DNA of 64,000 nucleotides, from positions 74,619 to 138,618 of the forward strand of contig DAHVOW010000003.1 in assembly GCA_027318585.1 (NCBI GenBank), read 5' to 3'. This document shows positions 13,005 to 21,572 of the stretch, one piece after another (within the stretch, counting starts at the first letter, position 1; the number at the start of each line of letters is the position of its first letter). A program made the translations under genes and the position numbers. The stretch is from Methanobacteriaceae archaeon. GTDB lineage: Archaea > Methanobacteriota > Methanobacteria > Methanobacteriales > Methanobacteriaceae. Below the pieces are notes generated by a model, which saw nothing but the letters and a program-made list of their open reading frames with translations, was not told the DNA's origin and made no database searches.

Positions 13005-13018
13005 AATTATTTATATCC
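13005..13018. promoter_or_regulatory. Shared TATA region between the LysR/ModE-like gene and hxlB
   Basis: The AT-rich block AATTATTTATATCC reads as a TATA element in both directions. Used rightward it puts a start near 13040, almost at the hxlB ATG; used leftward it puts one near 12985, just before the preferred regulator start at 12960. Both genes may depend on it. Confidence 0.4.
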
Positions 13019-13041
13019 ATCTTCAGATATAAGAGAGGAAG

Positions 13042-13647
13042 ATGATGTCTACTGATGAATCCATGATTCTAAATGATGCGATAGAAGAGATACTGGATAA
13101 TGTGCGGAAAGTTTCGGATAGTCTGGACCCTGAAAACATAGAACAGATGAATAAAGTCCTTAAAACTTCACAAAATGTATTTGTCATGGGCTTGGGACGT
13201 TCCGGGCTGATGGCACGGGCATTTGCCATGCGACTAATGCACCTGGGAATAAGTGTCTACGTGGTGGGTGAGACCATAACTCCGGCAATTACGAGTGAAG
13301 ATTGTCTTCTGGCCATTTCCGGATCAGGTGAAACTCTTTCCATAATCAGTGCAGCGGAGATGGCTCAGAACAGAAGTGCTAAGATAATTGCCGTTACCTC
13401 CTATGTGGAATCAACTCTGGGTAAAATGGCCAATCTGGTGGTGCACATCGAAGGCCGGACCAAAATTGATTCTGAAAAAAATTATCTAACCCGGCAGATT
13501 AACGGAAAACATCAATCACTTTCTCCCCTGGGAACATTATTCGAAGTCACCACCCTGATATTCCTGGATGGGATCATTGCTCAACTAATGGTGGAAATGG
13601 GCAAAACCGAGGAAGATTTAAAGGCCCGGCACACCGTACTGGAATAG
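13042..13647 (+). CDS. hxlB: 6-phospho-3-hexuloisomerase
   Basis: SIS-domain isomerase that interconverts D-arabino-hex-3-ulose 6-phosphate and fructose 6-phosphate. In methanogens, which lack the oxidative pentose phosphate pathway, the ribulose monophosphate route run in reverse supplies ribulose 5-phosphate. The 201-residue length, MGLGRSGLMARAFAMRLMH and ISGSGETLS are typical. GAGAGGAAG precedes two adjacent ATGs (13042 and 13045). The partner hexulose-phosphate synthase gene is not adjacent. Confidence 0.92.
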   Translation: MMSTDESMILNDAIEEILDNVRKVSDSLDPENIEQMNKVLKTSQNVFVMGLGRSGLMARAFAMRLMHLGISVYVVGETITPAITSEDCLLAISGSGETLSIISAAEMAQNRSAKIIAVTSYVESTLGKMANLVVHIEGRTKIDSEKNYLTRQINGKHQSLSPLGTLFEVTTLIFLDGIIAQLMVEMGKTEEDLKARHTVLE

Positions 13648-13678
13648 TGTCTATCCGGCCAGTAATGCACTCAGACCA

Positions 13679-14419
13679 TTACACTATCACCCGATGCGGA
13701 TTGGTGTATATGTTGAACCTTCCATCTCTGAGAAATCCGATGAGGGTTATACCTGCTTTTTTGCCTATCCGGATCCCCTCCACAGTGGGAGCAGCCTTGG
13801 TGATCATGATGGGGATGCCAACATTAGCTAGCTTCACCACCCTATCAGGTGGTATTCGGCCGCTGCACACAATAAAACTATTTGAAAAATCTATATGAGA
13901 CATCAAACCGGCACCAATAACCTTATCTATGGCCACGTGGCGGCTCACATCCTCACGGACTATAAAATGTCCCTGGCCCGCAATGGCCGCAACATGGGTG
14001 CCTCCGGTTTTGGACCATACCCTGGCATTTTCCAGCAGCATATCAAAGGACAGGAAGATTTCTTCTCTATCCACTTTATAATCGGATTCTATTCTGGGAA
14101 TTAACTGTTCCTGGTGGAACCATCCGTCATAACAGCATAGATTCCCCGGATCAAGCTGGTGTTCTTCTTTCAAAAAAACTTTGATGTCGGATGATTCAAT
14201 CATAATTTCTTTAACTTCTTCCAATGATTTTATGTGGCGTTCATCCAACAGATAGCCCAATACAAACTCTTTCAGATCGTGGGGGCTCAGATAGAATTCT
14301 CCCACTTTTTGTTCATTTATGAACAGTTTCATTTTGGTATCTAATGCCACCAAGTCATCCTGGTGATGGGCTTCCTGGTCCACCTTTAAAATTTTAACCT
14401 TTTTAAACATCCTCTCCAT
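13679..14419 (-). CDS. fdhD: Formate dehydrogenase accessory sulfurtransferase FdhD
   Basis: Delivers sulfur to the molybdenum or tungsten cofactor of formate dehydrogenase. The 246-residue protein has the family core (FVLGYLLDE, the RTGGTHVA-like SKTGGTHVAA, EDVSRHVAIDKVIG, GRIPPDRVVKLA, and KAAPTVEGIRIG). The catalytic loop cysteines of bacterial FdhD occur as CGxCG-like pairs; here the loop reads LCCYDGW, with two adjacent Cys near residue 114. No formate dehydrogenase genes lie nearby, so the target must be encoded elsewhere, or the protein serves the formylmethanofuran dehydrogenase; the latter is speculation. It lies in a stretch with moaA and mobB. Confidence 0.9.
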   Translation of the reverse strand: MERMFKKVKILKVDQEAHHQDDLVALDTKMKLFINEQKVGEFYLSPHDLKEFVLGYLLDERHIKSLEEVKEIMIESSDIKVFLKEEHQLDPGNLCCYDGWFHQEQLIPRIESDYKVDREEIFLSFDMLLENARVWSKTGGTHVAAIAGQGHFIVREDVSRHVAIDKVIGAGLMSHIDFSNSFIVCSGRIPPDRVVKLANVGIPIMITKAAPTVEGIRIGKKAGITLIGFLRDGRFNIYTNPHRVIV

Positions 14420-14467
14420 AATCGACCATCCTACTTAACATTATCTCCCAATTTTAGCATATTCGCA

Positions 14468-14785
14468 TTAATCCTCTATTATAAGGTCATCCGCCCAGGA
14501 AAATGCGGCGGCTACGCTGGGGAATCCAATTATGCTGGTTAGAAGGAGTAGGCTGTGGTAGATTTCATCAGGAGAGACTCCTAGTTCCAGTGCCCGGCGG
14601 GTATGGCTGTGCACTGATCCTTCAGATTTTGTTGCGGCTGCAGCTGCAATTTGAATAAGTTGGGATGTTTTTTCATCCAGGGGGCCAGCATCTTTCACGG
14701 TTTTTCCCAGTACAGTCAAAGCCTGACCATACTCTTCATAACGAGTCCTGATATTCTGATAATTTTTTGGCAATTTCTTTTCCAT
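14468..14785 (-). CDS. Carboxymuconolactone decarboxylase (CMD) family protein
   Basis: Small alpha-helical protein of about 105 residues of the CMD/AhpD superfamily, recognised by the segment TSQLIQIAAAAATKSEGSVHSHTRRALELGVSPDEIYHSLLLL in shortened view (conserved Ser/His pattern, then Ala-Leu-Glu-x-Gly). The CxxC pair of AhpD-type peroxidase partners is replaced by SVHSH, so a thiol redox role is unlikely. The frame opens at 14809, but AGGGG lies well placed for the internal ATG at 14785. Function unknown; neighbours concern molybdenum cofactor. Confidence 0.75.
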   Translation of the reverse strand: MEKKLPKNYQNIRTRYEEYGQALTVLGKTVKDAGPLDEKTSQLIQIAAAAATKSEGSVHSHTRRALELGVSPDEIYHSLLLLTSIIGFPSVAAAFSWADDLIIED

Positions 14786-14958
14786 TTCAAAAACCCCTAA
14801 ATGTTTCAAGTTCTTATATGGATAGGAAACAGTATAATTCTATCTTAACTTATGATTAGGATTCCAATAAAGTGACTTTTAAATCAACCTTTTAAATTAA
14901 TTTTGAAGTTAAAAATAATCTAGGATAGAGGTAATTGCTGGTAAGTAGACAACACGGG

Positions 14959-15891
14959 TTAATGGGGGCTTTCCTGGAAATAAGGCTCCCGGTTGGCAAT
15001 AGCTTTTAAAAATAACTCCTTCAGTTGTTGGTCAGAATAACCATGGCGGATCGGATCAATTAAATCCACTAAATTGTCATTTCTTAAAAGACAAGGCTTA
15101 ATTTTACCTTCAGGTGTTATGCGAAGACGAGTACAGTTTTGACAGAACTTGGTGTTGTCCATGGGGCGAACCACTTCGATTTCCCCTCCTTCCAGGAAGT
15201 ACTTCTTTCGGTCCTGCATGAAAGGCCGCTTTTTAATCCGATCTGATAAATTTTCTAGTTCACTTTCCAACCCACTCATATCATAATGATATTCGTCGAA
15301 AAAATCGTTATCTGTACAATTTTCAGCCTGTAACAGTTCGATAAGTTGTAGAATAACTCCCTGGTCCCGGCAGAACTGGAACATCTCCCAGATCTCCTGG
15401 TCGTTGATACCCTTCATCACCACCATATTCACCTTCACCGGGTACAGTCCCACCTCCACGGCAGCTTGAATTCCTGATTTGGCCTGTTCCAAATAGTCTT
15501 TTTTGGTTATACAACGATAAGTCTGGGGGTTCAGGGTGTCTAAGCTTATGTTAACCCTTTTAAGACCCGCGTCAATTAAATATGGGGCATATCTCTGGAG
15601 AAGGGTTCCGTTGGTAGTTATTGACACGTCCTGGAAGTTAAGGGAAGATATTTTCCTGATTATATCCACTATGTCCTTTCGAATTAAAGGTTCACCGCCT
15701 GAAAGCCTAATTTTCCTCACTCCTAAGTCATGGGCTACACGGGATATCCTGAATATCTCATCCGATGTCATTTCGTACTCTTGGGGAATGATTCCATCAT
15801 GGTGGCAGTAAAAACAACGCACGTTGCAGCGGTTGGTTATGGATATCCGCAATGATATGAGGGGTCTTTCGAAATTATCGGTTATCTTCAT
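14959..15891 (-). CDS. moaA: GTP 3',8-cyclase MoaA
   Basis: Radical-SAM enzyme of the first step in molybdopterin synthesis, from GTP. The N-terminal cluster motif CNVRCFYCHHDG (CxxxCxxC) is near residue 22 and the C-terminal second cluster motif (CQNCTRLRIT...PCL) near 250-270. The 310 residues fit the family. Its start lies inside the 3' end of mobB (17-bp overlap), so the two are surely translated from one message. In this organism the cofactor serves tungsten or molybdenum formylmethanofuran dehydrogenase. Confidence 0.94.
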   Translation of the reverse strand: MKITDNFERPLISLRISITNRCNVRCFYCHHDGIIPQEYEMTSDEIFRISRVAHDLGVRKIRLSGGEPLIRKDIVDIIRKISSLNFQDVSITTNGTLLQRYAPYLIDAGLKRVNISLDTLNPQTYRCITKKDYLEQAKSGIQAAVEVGLYPVKVNMVVMKGINDQEIWEMFQFCRDQGVILQLIELLQAENCTDNDFFDEYHYDMSGLESELENLSDRIKKRPFMQDRKKYFLEGGEIEVVRPMDNTKFCQNCTRLRITPEGKIKPCLLRNDNLVDLIDPIRHGYSDQQLKELFLKAIANREPYFQESPH

Positions 15892-16582
15892 TTTGTATCA
15901 GTAATTCGATTTTTTTGTCCTGAATTTCATCAGTATCGACTTTCATAGAGCTCACCATGCCCAGGAAGGTGTTTTTGACAAATTTCTGTATGAAGGGGTT
16001 TAAGGGAATTTTCTTCCCGTCGATGGTTAGTACCACTTTTTCCAACTTCTTCATTACACAAACGTCCTCGCTGGTCATGCCCTGGACCACGGCTTCCGAC
16101 ATTTCCTTACAGCTACTGTATCCACACTCCTGACAATCCATATTGGCCAAGAGTCCAAAGGTTCTAGTTTCCACTAGGTCTGCCAGGGCTTTCAGTTCAT
16201 CTACATCCACCTTTTCCACATCCACTCGGGCCAGCACCAGTGGTCCGGGAAGATCCGAGGTGGCTATTTTGGGGTATGGTGATCTTTTAAATCCTTCAAT
16301 CACCAGAAAATCGAGATATCTTAGACATTCTATCTTCCGAATTATAGTATCCAATTCAAGTGCTTCATCTACTAAGAAAAAGGTTTCTTCACCCACACCC
16401 ACCACCAACTGGGCACCGGCTTTTTGATGCTTCCAAGTGTCTTTTCCTTCAATATCCAGTTTCCTATGGGCGTTTTTGATGGTTCCGACCCTAAAACCTC
16501 TTTTAACCAGTTCACTGACTAGCATAGTTACCAGGGTAGTTTTTCCCGTTTTTTTGGTACCAGCCACAGACACGATCTTCAT
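15875..16582 (-). CDS. mobB: MobB-type molybdopterin dinucleotide protein with C-terminal Fe-S domain
   Basis: P-loop GTPase linked to attaching a nucleotide to molybdopterin. Residues 8-15 carry the Walker A motif GTKKTGKTT. The usual MobB is about 165-175 residues; this one has 235 because a C-terminal domain carries a CxxCGxxxC...C pattern (CQECGYSSC...VCVMK, about 168-195), as in several methanogen homologues, and probably binds a [4Fe-4S] cluster. It is the first gene of a moaA-containing transcript. A hairpin in its leader is listed separately. Confidence 0.88.
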   Translation of the reverse strand: MKIVSVAGTKKTGKTTLVTMLVSELVKRGFRVGTIKNAHRKLDIEGKDTWKHQKAGAQLVVGVGEETFFLVDEALELDTIIRKIECLRYLDFLVIEGFKRSPYPKIATSDLPGPLVLARVDVEKVDVDELKALADLVETRTFGLLANMDCQECGYSSCKEMSEAVVQGMTSEDVCVMKKLEKVVLTIDGKKIPLNPFIQKFVKNTFLGMVSSMKVDTDEIQDKKIELLIQNEDNR

Positions 16583-16637
16583 ATTTTCACCTACTATCTA
16601 CTATAAAATCTTGCTTAAAAACTTATTTGGTTTGGGG

Positions 16638-16656
16638 GGTTGACCTATCATCAACC
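16638..16656 (-). promoter_or_regulatory. Hairpin in the mobB 5' leader
   Basis: Perfect 6-bp arms GGTTGA and TCAACC enclose a 7-nt loop, about 55 nt before the mobB start. A TATA-like element further upstream (near 16690) would place the stem inside the transcript. A leader stem in a cofactor gene might be regulatory, but no known riboswitch was recognised. Confidence 0.25.
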
Positions 16657-16744
16657 AAGGAAATTACTAAAAAGGATATTAGTAGATATTTTAAGCTAAT
16701 AAACATGGAGACATTCTTTACTTTATCCTTCACACTGGAAGCTG

Positions 16745-16767
16745 ATGGTGTGTTAAATACACGCCAT
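16745..16767. promoter_or_regulatory. Palindrome upstream of the fwd operon
   Basis: ATGGTGTGT and ACACGCCAT flank TAAAT, matching at 8 of 9 positions when inverted. It abuts a TATA-like TTATATATACC (16768-16777). A second inverted repeat (AACAC-ACATG-GTGTT, 16834-16848) sits next to the fwdH start and repeats the TGTGTT element. Together they look like operators for the tungsten formylmethanofuran dehydrogenase operon. The regulator is unknown; the LysR/ModE-like protein and FwdH itself are candidates. Confidence 0.4.
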
Positions 16768-16801
16768 TATATATACCTTCCGACTTAAGTTTTATTGGAA
16801 A

Positions 16802-16812
16802 TTTTATATATT
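16802..16812 (+). promoter_or_regulatory. TATA-like element of the fwd operon
   Basis: TTTTATATATT lies about 40 bp before the fwdH start and would give a start point near 16833. The element at 16768-16777 is an alternative promoter with a longer leader. Confidence 0.4.
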
Positions 16813-16851
16813 AAAGTGAAGGTAAGTGTAATCAACACACATGGTGTTATC

Positions 16852-17328
16852 ATGCCCAAGCATATTGTATCTGGTTTAAGGTATCTGGCCGCAGTGGAGC
16901 TCAGAAAAAAGGGATATACTCAGCGTGAGATAGCAGAAAGGCTGGTAATGGATCGTTCTACAGTTTCACACTATCTTAACGGCAGGAATATCTCATGGAA
17001 TTCCATAGAGATCGCTGATGTCATAAGAAACCTATGTCCCCGGGATTTTTCTATTTTAACCTACGCCTTGGTGAAGGATAAAGAAAAAACCAGAAACATA
17101 GTTAAAATCTGTTCCATTCGAAAATATGAATGCAACGTAAAAAATACGTGTATTGCTTGTGGAATTTGTGTAGATGTTTGTTTTATGAGTGCCATTGTGT
17201 TGGAAGATCTAAAGGCACAAATTGATCCTAATTGGTGCTGCGGATGTATTTTGTGTGGGGAGCAATGTCCCACCAATTCTATAGAAATAAAGGAGGTAGA
17301 AGATAATGGAGACAACCGAACTTATTGA
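16852..17328 (+). CDS. fwdH: FwdH: helix-turn-helix plus 2x[4Fe-4S] protein leading the fwd operon
   Basis: First gene of the seven-gene fwd cluster. The N-terminal 60 residues form a helix-turn-helix (GYTQREIAERLVMDRSTVSH) as in DNA-binding regulators; the C-terminal part has two ferredoxin motifs, CIACGICVDVC (followed by Phe, not the usual Pro) and CCGCILCGEQCP. The open frame reaches back to a TTG at 16795, but ATG 16852 with GGTGTTATC in front is the likely start (158 residues). It overlaps fwdF by 23 bp. The gene order matches the fwdHFGDACB operon known from Methanothermobacter. The domain fusion suggests a redox-sensing autoregulator more than an electron carrier; that is inference. 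Confidence 0.75.
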   Translation: MPKHIVSGLRYLAAVELRKKGYTQREIAERLVMDRSTVSHYLNGRNISWNSIEIADVIRNLCPRDFSILTYALVKDKEKTRNIVKICSIRKYECNVKNTCIACGICVDVCFMSAIVLEDLKAQIDPNWCCGCILCGEQCPTNSIEIKEVEDNGDNRTY

Positions 17329-18364
17329 AGGTAAGGATATTTCTGTTGAGCGAACCGGCGAAGAAGAAAGAAAGCTTGAATTTAAAGATGCTCTCTGCGC
17401 TTCCTGTGGGTTGTGTGAAAAGATCTGTCCTGTGAGTGCAATTGAGGTAACCCCCGCGGGGGCCATGGTCAGAACTGAGCAAGACGTCAGCAAAATCGAC
17501 ATAGACGAAAACAAATGTGTGCTGTGCGGAATGTGCAGTTGTATCTGTCCATTTGAAGCTCTGGATCTCAAGATAGGTGGAGAATCTATTAAGGACATGG
17601 AGGAATATCCATCGCTCTTAAAATCTGCAAAAATTAGTGAAGATACTTGTATTTACTGTAAAGCCTGCGAAACTGCCTGTCCACAGGATGCAATTACCAT
17701 TGCTCGTCAACTACCGGAAAGGGCCAAACTGGTCAGCGGTGAAATCGAGATCGACAAAGAAACCTGTGTGGATTGTGGAATATGTGAGGAAATGTGCCCT
17801 GCCGATGCAATAACCTTAGAACACAAATTCCCGTCATCAGACGACCCGACAGTGTCCTCAGATATCATCGTAGATAAAGATAAATGTGTTTACTGTCTGG
17901 TGTGTAAAAAAGCATGCCCGGTGGATGCAATTAAAGCAGTCTGCAGAATATGCTCCTATGGAGACTACGATATAAACCCAGAAGACTCTGAAATAGTAGG
18001 AAGTTCCTATATCGATGATGAACTATGTGTAAACTGCGGTTGGTGTCAGGAAATCTGTCCAGTGGATGCTGCTGAAGTAACCAAACCCTTTGAAGGTACT
18101 TTGACTCTGAATCAGGATCTATGCCAGGGTTGTGAGACTTGTGTCATGGCCTGCCCCTGTAACGTGTTATCCTTCCCCCAGTCAACCGAACCAGGTAAAA
18201 AGCCAGAAAAACTACACAAAGATGAGAAATACTGCATATACTGCGGAGCATGTCAGAAAGCATGTCCAGTGGGCGCTATAGATGTCGAGCGAACCAAAAT
18301 CAACAGCACTCCCGTAAGATCAAAATCCTGGCAAAAGGCTTTTGATTCTGTGAAAACTAAATAG
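17306..18364 (+). CDS. fwdF: Polyferredoxin subunit FwdF
   Basis: Electron-carrying subunit of tungsten formylmethanofuran dehydrogenase. Eight cysteine motifs are visible along 352 residues (CASCGLC, CVLCGMC, CIYCKAC, CVDCGIC, CVYCLVC, CVNCGWC, CQGCETC, CIYCGAC), each ending in CP, enough for eight [4Fe-4S] clusters. In the known complex this chain carries electrons from heterodisulfide reductase/hydrogenase to the active site. AAAGGAGG precedes the ATG, which lies inside fwdH. A paralogue with the same eight-motif layout is encoded at 33552-34580. Confidence 0.95.
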   Translation: METTELIEGKDISVERTGEEERKLEFKDALCASCGLCEKICPVSAIEVTPAGAMVRTEQDVSKIDIDENKCVLCGMCSCICPFEALDLKIGGESIKDMEEYPSLLKSAKISEDTCIYCKACETACPQDAITIARQLPERAKLVSGEIEIDKETCVDCGICEEMCPADAITLEHKFPSSDDPTVSSDIIVDKDKCVYCLVCKKACPVDAIKAVCRICSYGDYDINPEDSEIVGSSYIDDELCVNCGWCQEICPVDAAEVTKPFEGTLTLNQDLCQGCETCVMACPCNVLSFPQSTEPGKKPEKLHKDEKYCIYCGACQKACPVGAIDVERTKINSTPVRSKSWQKAFDSVKTK

Positions 18365-18375
18365 GAGGTCATTAA

Positions 18376-18624
18376 ATGCCAATAGGACTAAAATTATACC
18401 CCGAACTTTGTCACGGATGTGGAAACTGTGTTATCGCTTGTCCTGTGAATTCAGCTAACAGTCCTGAGATAGCTGGTGGAAAGGGACCTACCGATGACGT
18501 GGAAGTAATCATGATTGTGGAGGACGGCGAAATAACCATGCGAAATTCCGGTCTCTGTGGAAAATGTGGTACCTGTGCTGAAAGTTGTCCTGTAGATGCA
18601 ATTAGACTGGAGGAACTAGAATGA
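18376..18624 (+). CDS. fwdG: Ferredoxin subunit FwdG
   Basis: Small 82-residue subunit with two [4Fe-4S] motifs, CHGCGNCVIACP at the N-terminus and CGKCGTCAESCP at the C-terminus. It relays electrons from FwdF to the FwdB active site. It follows fwdF by 11 bp with AGGAGGT before its ATG, and its stop overlaps the fwdD start (ATGA). Confidence 0.94.
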   Translation: MPIGLKLYPELCHGCGNCVIACPVNSANSPEIAGGKGPTDDVEVIMIVEDGEITMRNSGLCGKCGTCAESCPVDAIRLEELE

Positions 18625-19007
18625 ACGTCATACTTAACACAGGAAGAACGGTGTGGCAGGGTCAAGCCATAGAATCCGGTAAAGATCTGAAGATGTACGT
18701 CGACGCCGCTGCAATCTGCCATATGAACCGTGAAATGATGGATGCCATGGGATTGAAGGAAGGAGATAACATCCAAGTCGTATCTAACTTCGGTGATGTA
18801 GTGGTGAAAGTTGTTAACACCAAAGAAACTCTACCTGAAGGAATGATCTTTATCCCCATGGGTCCCTGGGCTAACCGGGTCATCGACCCTGATACTGACT
18901 CCACAGCAACTCCCCGTTTCAAGAACATCCCGGTGGAAATCGACTCTACCGATGAAGAAGTGCTGGATATGCCCACTTTGTTAAAAGTTTACAGGAAATA
19001 TAGTTAA
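18621..19007 (+). CDS. fwdD: Formylmethanofuran dehydrogenase subunit D
   Basis: The 128-residue subunit corresponds to the C-terminal dinucleotide-binding domain of molybdopterin oxidoreductases, split off as its own chain in Fwd; with FwdB it holds the tungstopterin guanine dinucleotides. The double-psi barrel pattern is seen in MGLKEGDNIQVVS and the FIPMGPWANRV segment. Translation is coupled to fwdG through ATGA. Confidence 0.93.
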   Translation: MNVILNTGRTVWQGQAIESGKDLKMYVDAAAICHMNREMMDAMGLKEGDNIQVVSNFGDVVVKVVNTKETLPEGMIFIPMGPWANRVIDPDTDSTATPRFKNIPVEIDSTDEEVLDMPTLLKVYRKYS

Positions 19008-19039
19008 CAAATTAAATCAACTATTTAGGAGGATTTTCC

Positions 19040-20755
19040 TTGGAACACATAATTAAAAACGGATTTGTTTACGATCCACTGAACGAAGTTGATGGAGAGA
19101 AGATGGATATCTGCATCAAAGACGGCAAAATAGTGGATTCAGTAAGCGCAGATGCTAATGTAATAGATGCCACGGGTAAGATCGTTATGCCCGGAGGCGT
19201 AGACCCTCACGCCCACGTAGCCGGGGCCAAGGTAAATGTGGGGCGTATGTACCGTCCTGAAGACAGTAAAAAGGACGTAGAAGCAGCAGCTACTGGTGGA
19301 AGGGCGGGTAGTGGATTTTCAGTACCATCCACCTTCATGACCGGTCAGCGATATGCCCAGATGGGTTACACCACCGTAATGGAGGCTGCCATGCCCCCAC
19401 TACTGGCCAGGCACACCCACGAAGAATTCCATGACACACCCATTATCGACCACGCTGCTTTCCCCCTATTCGGAAACAACTGGTTTGTAATGGAGTACCT
19501 TAAAGAAGGAGACGTGGATGGCTGCGCTGCCTACGCATCCTGGCTCTTAAAAGCTACTAAGGGTTACACCATAAAAATCGTAAACCCCGGAGGAACCGAA
19601 GCCTGGGCCTGGGGAGGAAACGTACACGGAATCCACGACCCATCCCCATACTTTGACATAGAGGCCGCGGAGATAATCAAAGGCCTGGCACAGGTCAACG
19701 AGATGTTAGGATTACCCCACCCCATACACCTTCACTGTAACGACCTGGGACACCCAGGAAACTATGAAACAACCCTGGCCTCCTTCGACGTACCAAAGGG
19801 GATAAAAGTTAACGCTAAAACCGGAAGCAGGGACGCGGTATTATACGCCACTCACGTCCAGTTCCACAGTTACGGTGGAACCAGTTGGAGAGACGTGGTC
19901 TCCGAGGCACCCACCATTGCCAACTACGTTAACAAGAACGACCACATCGTAATGGACATCGGACAAGTGACCCTGGACGAAACCACCACCATGACTGCCG
20001 ACGGCCCCATGGAATTCGACTTACACTCCCTTAACGGGTTAAAATGGGCTAACTGTGATGTTGAACTGGAAACCGGTTCTGGGGTTGTTCCATTCATATA
20101 CGCAGCACGAGCACCAGTACCTGCCCTGCAATGGGCAGTGGGCATGGAACTCTTCCTGTTAACCGAAGACGCCAAAAAAGTATGTTTAACCACTGACAGT
20201 CCCAACGCAGGACCATTCACCCGGTACCCACGGGTTATCAGCTGGTTAATGAGTAACCGAGCGCGAACCGATTTAATGGAAGGTGAACTACACAAATGGG
20301 CCCAGAGGAAGAGTAGCATAGCGACTATAGATCGTGAGTACTCCTTCCTGGAGATAGCTCAGGTAACCCGGGCCACCCCCGCCAAAGTCCTGGGTCTATC
20401 CGACACCAAAGGACACCTAGGAGCCGGTGCCGATGCTGATGTGGCCATTTACAACTTCAACCCTGAAATACAGAATCCATCTGCAGATTACCGGGCCCTG
20501 GAAGCTGCTTTCCAACATGCATCCCTGGTACTTAAAGACGGAATACCCGTGGTCAAAGAGGGAGTTGTGGTTAACCCCACCCTACGTGGCCGAACCTACT
20601 GGGTGGATACTATGCTAGACGAAACCGTGTACAATGAAGTAGTGGCCGATGTGGAAAAACAGTTCAAACAGTTCTACTCGGTTAACTTCGCCAACTACCC
20701 GGTGCAGGATAGCTATCTTCCGCACTCTACTCCAGTTAAAGGGGTGATCCAATGA
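19040..20755 (+). CDS. fwdA: Formylmethanofuran dehydrogenase subunit A (amidohydrolase)
   Basis: Binuclear-zinc amidohydrolase that condenses formate, made from CO2 at the FwdB site, with methanofuran to formylmethanofuran. The 571-residue chain shows the metal-ligand pattern DPHAHVAG near residue 54, the carboxylated-lysine region YTIKIVNPGG near 180 and the distal His residues (HLHCNDLGHPG). The start is TTG, set by a strong AGGAGG 8 bp upstream. It overlaps fwdC by 4 bp. Confidence 0.96.
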   Translation: MEHIIKNGFVYDPLNEVDGEKMDICIKDGKIVDSVSADANVIDATGKIVMPGGVDPHAHVAGAKVNVGRMYRPEDSKKDVEAAATGGRAGSGFSVPSTFMTGQRYAQMGYTTVMEAAMPPLLARHTHEEFHDTPIIDHAAFPLFGNNWFVMEYLKEGDVDGCAAYASWLLKATKGYTIKIVNPGGTEAWAWGGNVHGIHDPSPYFDIEAAEIIKGLAQVNEMLGLPHPIHLHCNDLGHPGNYETTLASFDVPKGIKVNAKTGSRDAVLYATHVQFHSYGGTSWRDVVSEAPTIANYVNKNDHIVMDIGQVTLDETTTMTADGPMEFDLHSLNGLKWANCDVELETGSGVVPFIYAARAPVPALQWAVGMELFLLTEDAKKVCLTTDSPNAGPFTRYPRVISWLMSNRARTDLMEGELHKWAQRKSSIATIDREYSFLEIAQVTRATPAKVLGLSDTKGHLGAGADADVAIYNFNPEIQNPSADYRALEAAFQHASLVLKDGIPVVKEGVVVNPTLRGRTYWVDTMLDETVYNEVVADVEKQFKQFYSVNFANYPVQDSYLPHSTPVKGVIQ

Positions 20756-21558
20756 TTACTTTAAAACCCAAAGAACAGCCAGAAGTGCCTCTGGAAGTGG
20801 AAAATGTCACTCCAGATGCATTTGCCGGTAAAACCGTAGATGAAATCAAGGCCCTACCAATCTGGCATGGAAATGGCACAGTGCCTCTCTCCGACTTCTT
20901 TGAAGTAGAAGGAGAAGCCGGGGCCACGGCTGCTGAAACCCAAATCATAATTGACGGAGACGTTCCCCAAACCAAGCGCATTGGAAGTGGCATGACCGCC
21001 GGTGAAATAACTGTCAAAGGAAACGTCAGCATGTACGTTGGCGTGGGAATGAAAGGCGGAAAAATCACTGTGGAAGGCAACGCCAAATCTTGGGCTGGTC
21101 AGGACATGTCCGGTGGAGAACTCACCATAATGGGTAATACTGGTGACTACGTAGGTTCTTCCTACCGTGGGGACTGGAGAGGTATGAGCGGCGGTTTAAT
21201 AACCGTTTATGGAGATGCTGGTAACGAAGCAGCCGAGTACATGAACGGAGGCAAGATCGTCATCAAAGGAGACGTCTCCATCATGCCCGGGATCCACATG
21301 AACAACGGACTCTTAATTATCGAAGGTAACGTCATAGCCAGGACCGGAGGGGAAATGGCAGGCGGAACCATTGTGGTTAAGGGAGTTATCGACGAATTCC
21401 TGGCAGGATTCAAATACCACGGTGTGGAAAAGGACATCGAAGTTGATGGAGAAACCATACCTGGAGCTTTCTACAAATTTACAGGAGATTACGCAATTAA
21501 AGGGGCTAATGGTACTGTGTACGCTGCAGTAGCGGGTAACAGTCACATAGCTCCCTAG
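20752..21558 (+). CDS. fwdC: Formylmethanofuran dehydrogenase subunit C
   Basis: A 268-residue right-handed beta-helix subunit related to the C-terminal domain of glutamate synthase. The repeated GGxIxVxGN pattern (MKGGKITVEGN, MSGGELTIMGN, MNGGKIVIKGD, MAGGTIVVKG) is obvious from about residue 75 to 215. It docks FwdA to FwdBD. Start ATG overlaps the fwdA stop. Confidence 0.95.
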   Translation: MITLKPKEQPEVPLEVENVTPDAFAGKTVDEIKALPIWHGNGTVPLSDFFEVEGEAGATAAETQIIIDGDVPQTKRIGSGMTAGEITVKGNVSMYVGVGMKGGKITVEGNAKSWAGQDMSGGELTIMGNTGDYVGSSYRGDWRGMSGGLITVYGDAGNEAAEYMNGGKIVIKGDVSIMPGIHMNNGLLIIEGNVIARTGGEMAGGTIVVKGVIDEFLAGFKYHGVEKDIEVDGETIPGAFYKFTGDYAIKGANGTVYAAVAGNSHIAP

Positions 21559-21572
21559 ATGGAGGAATAAGT

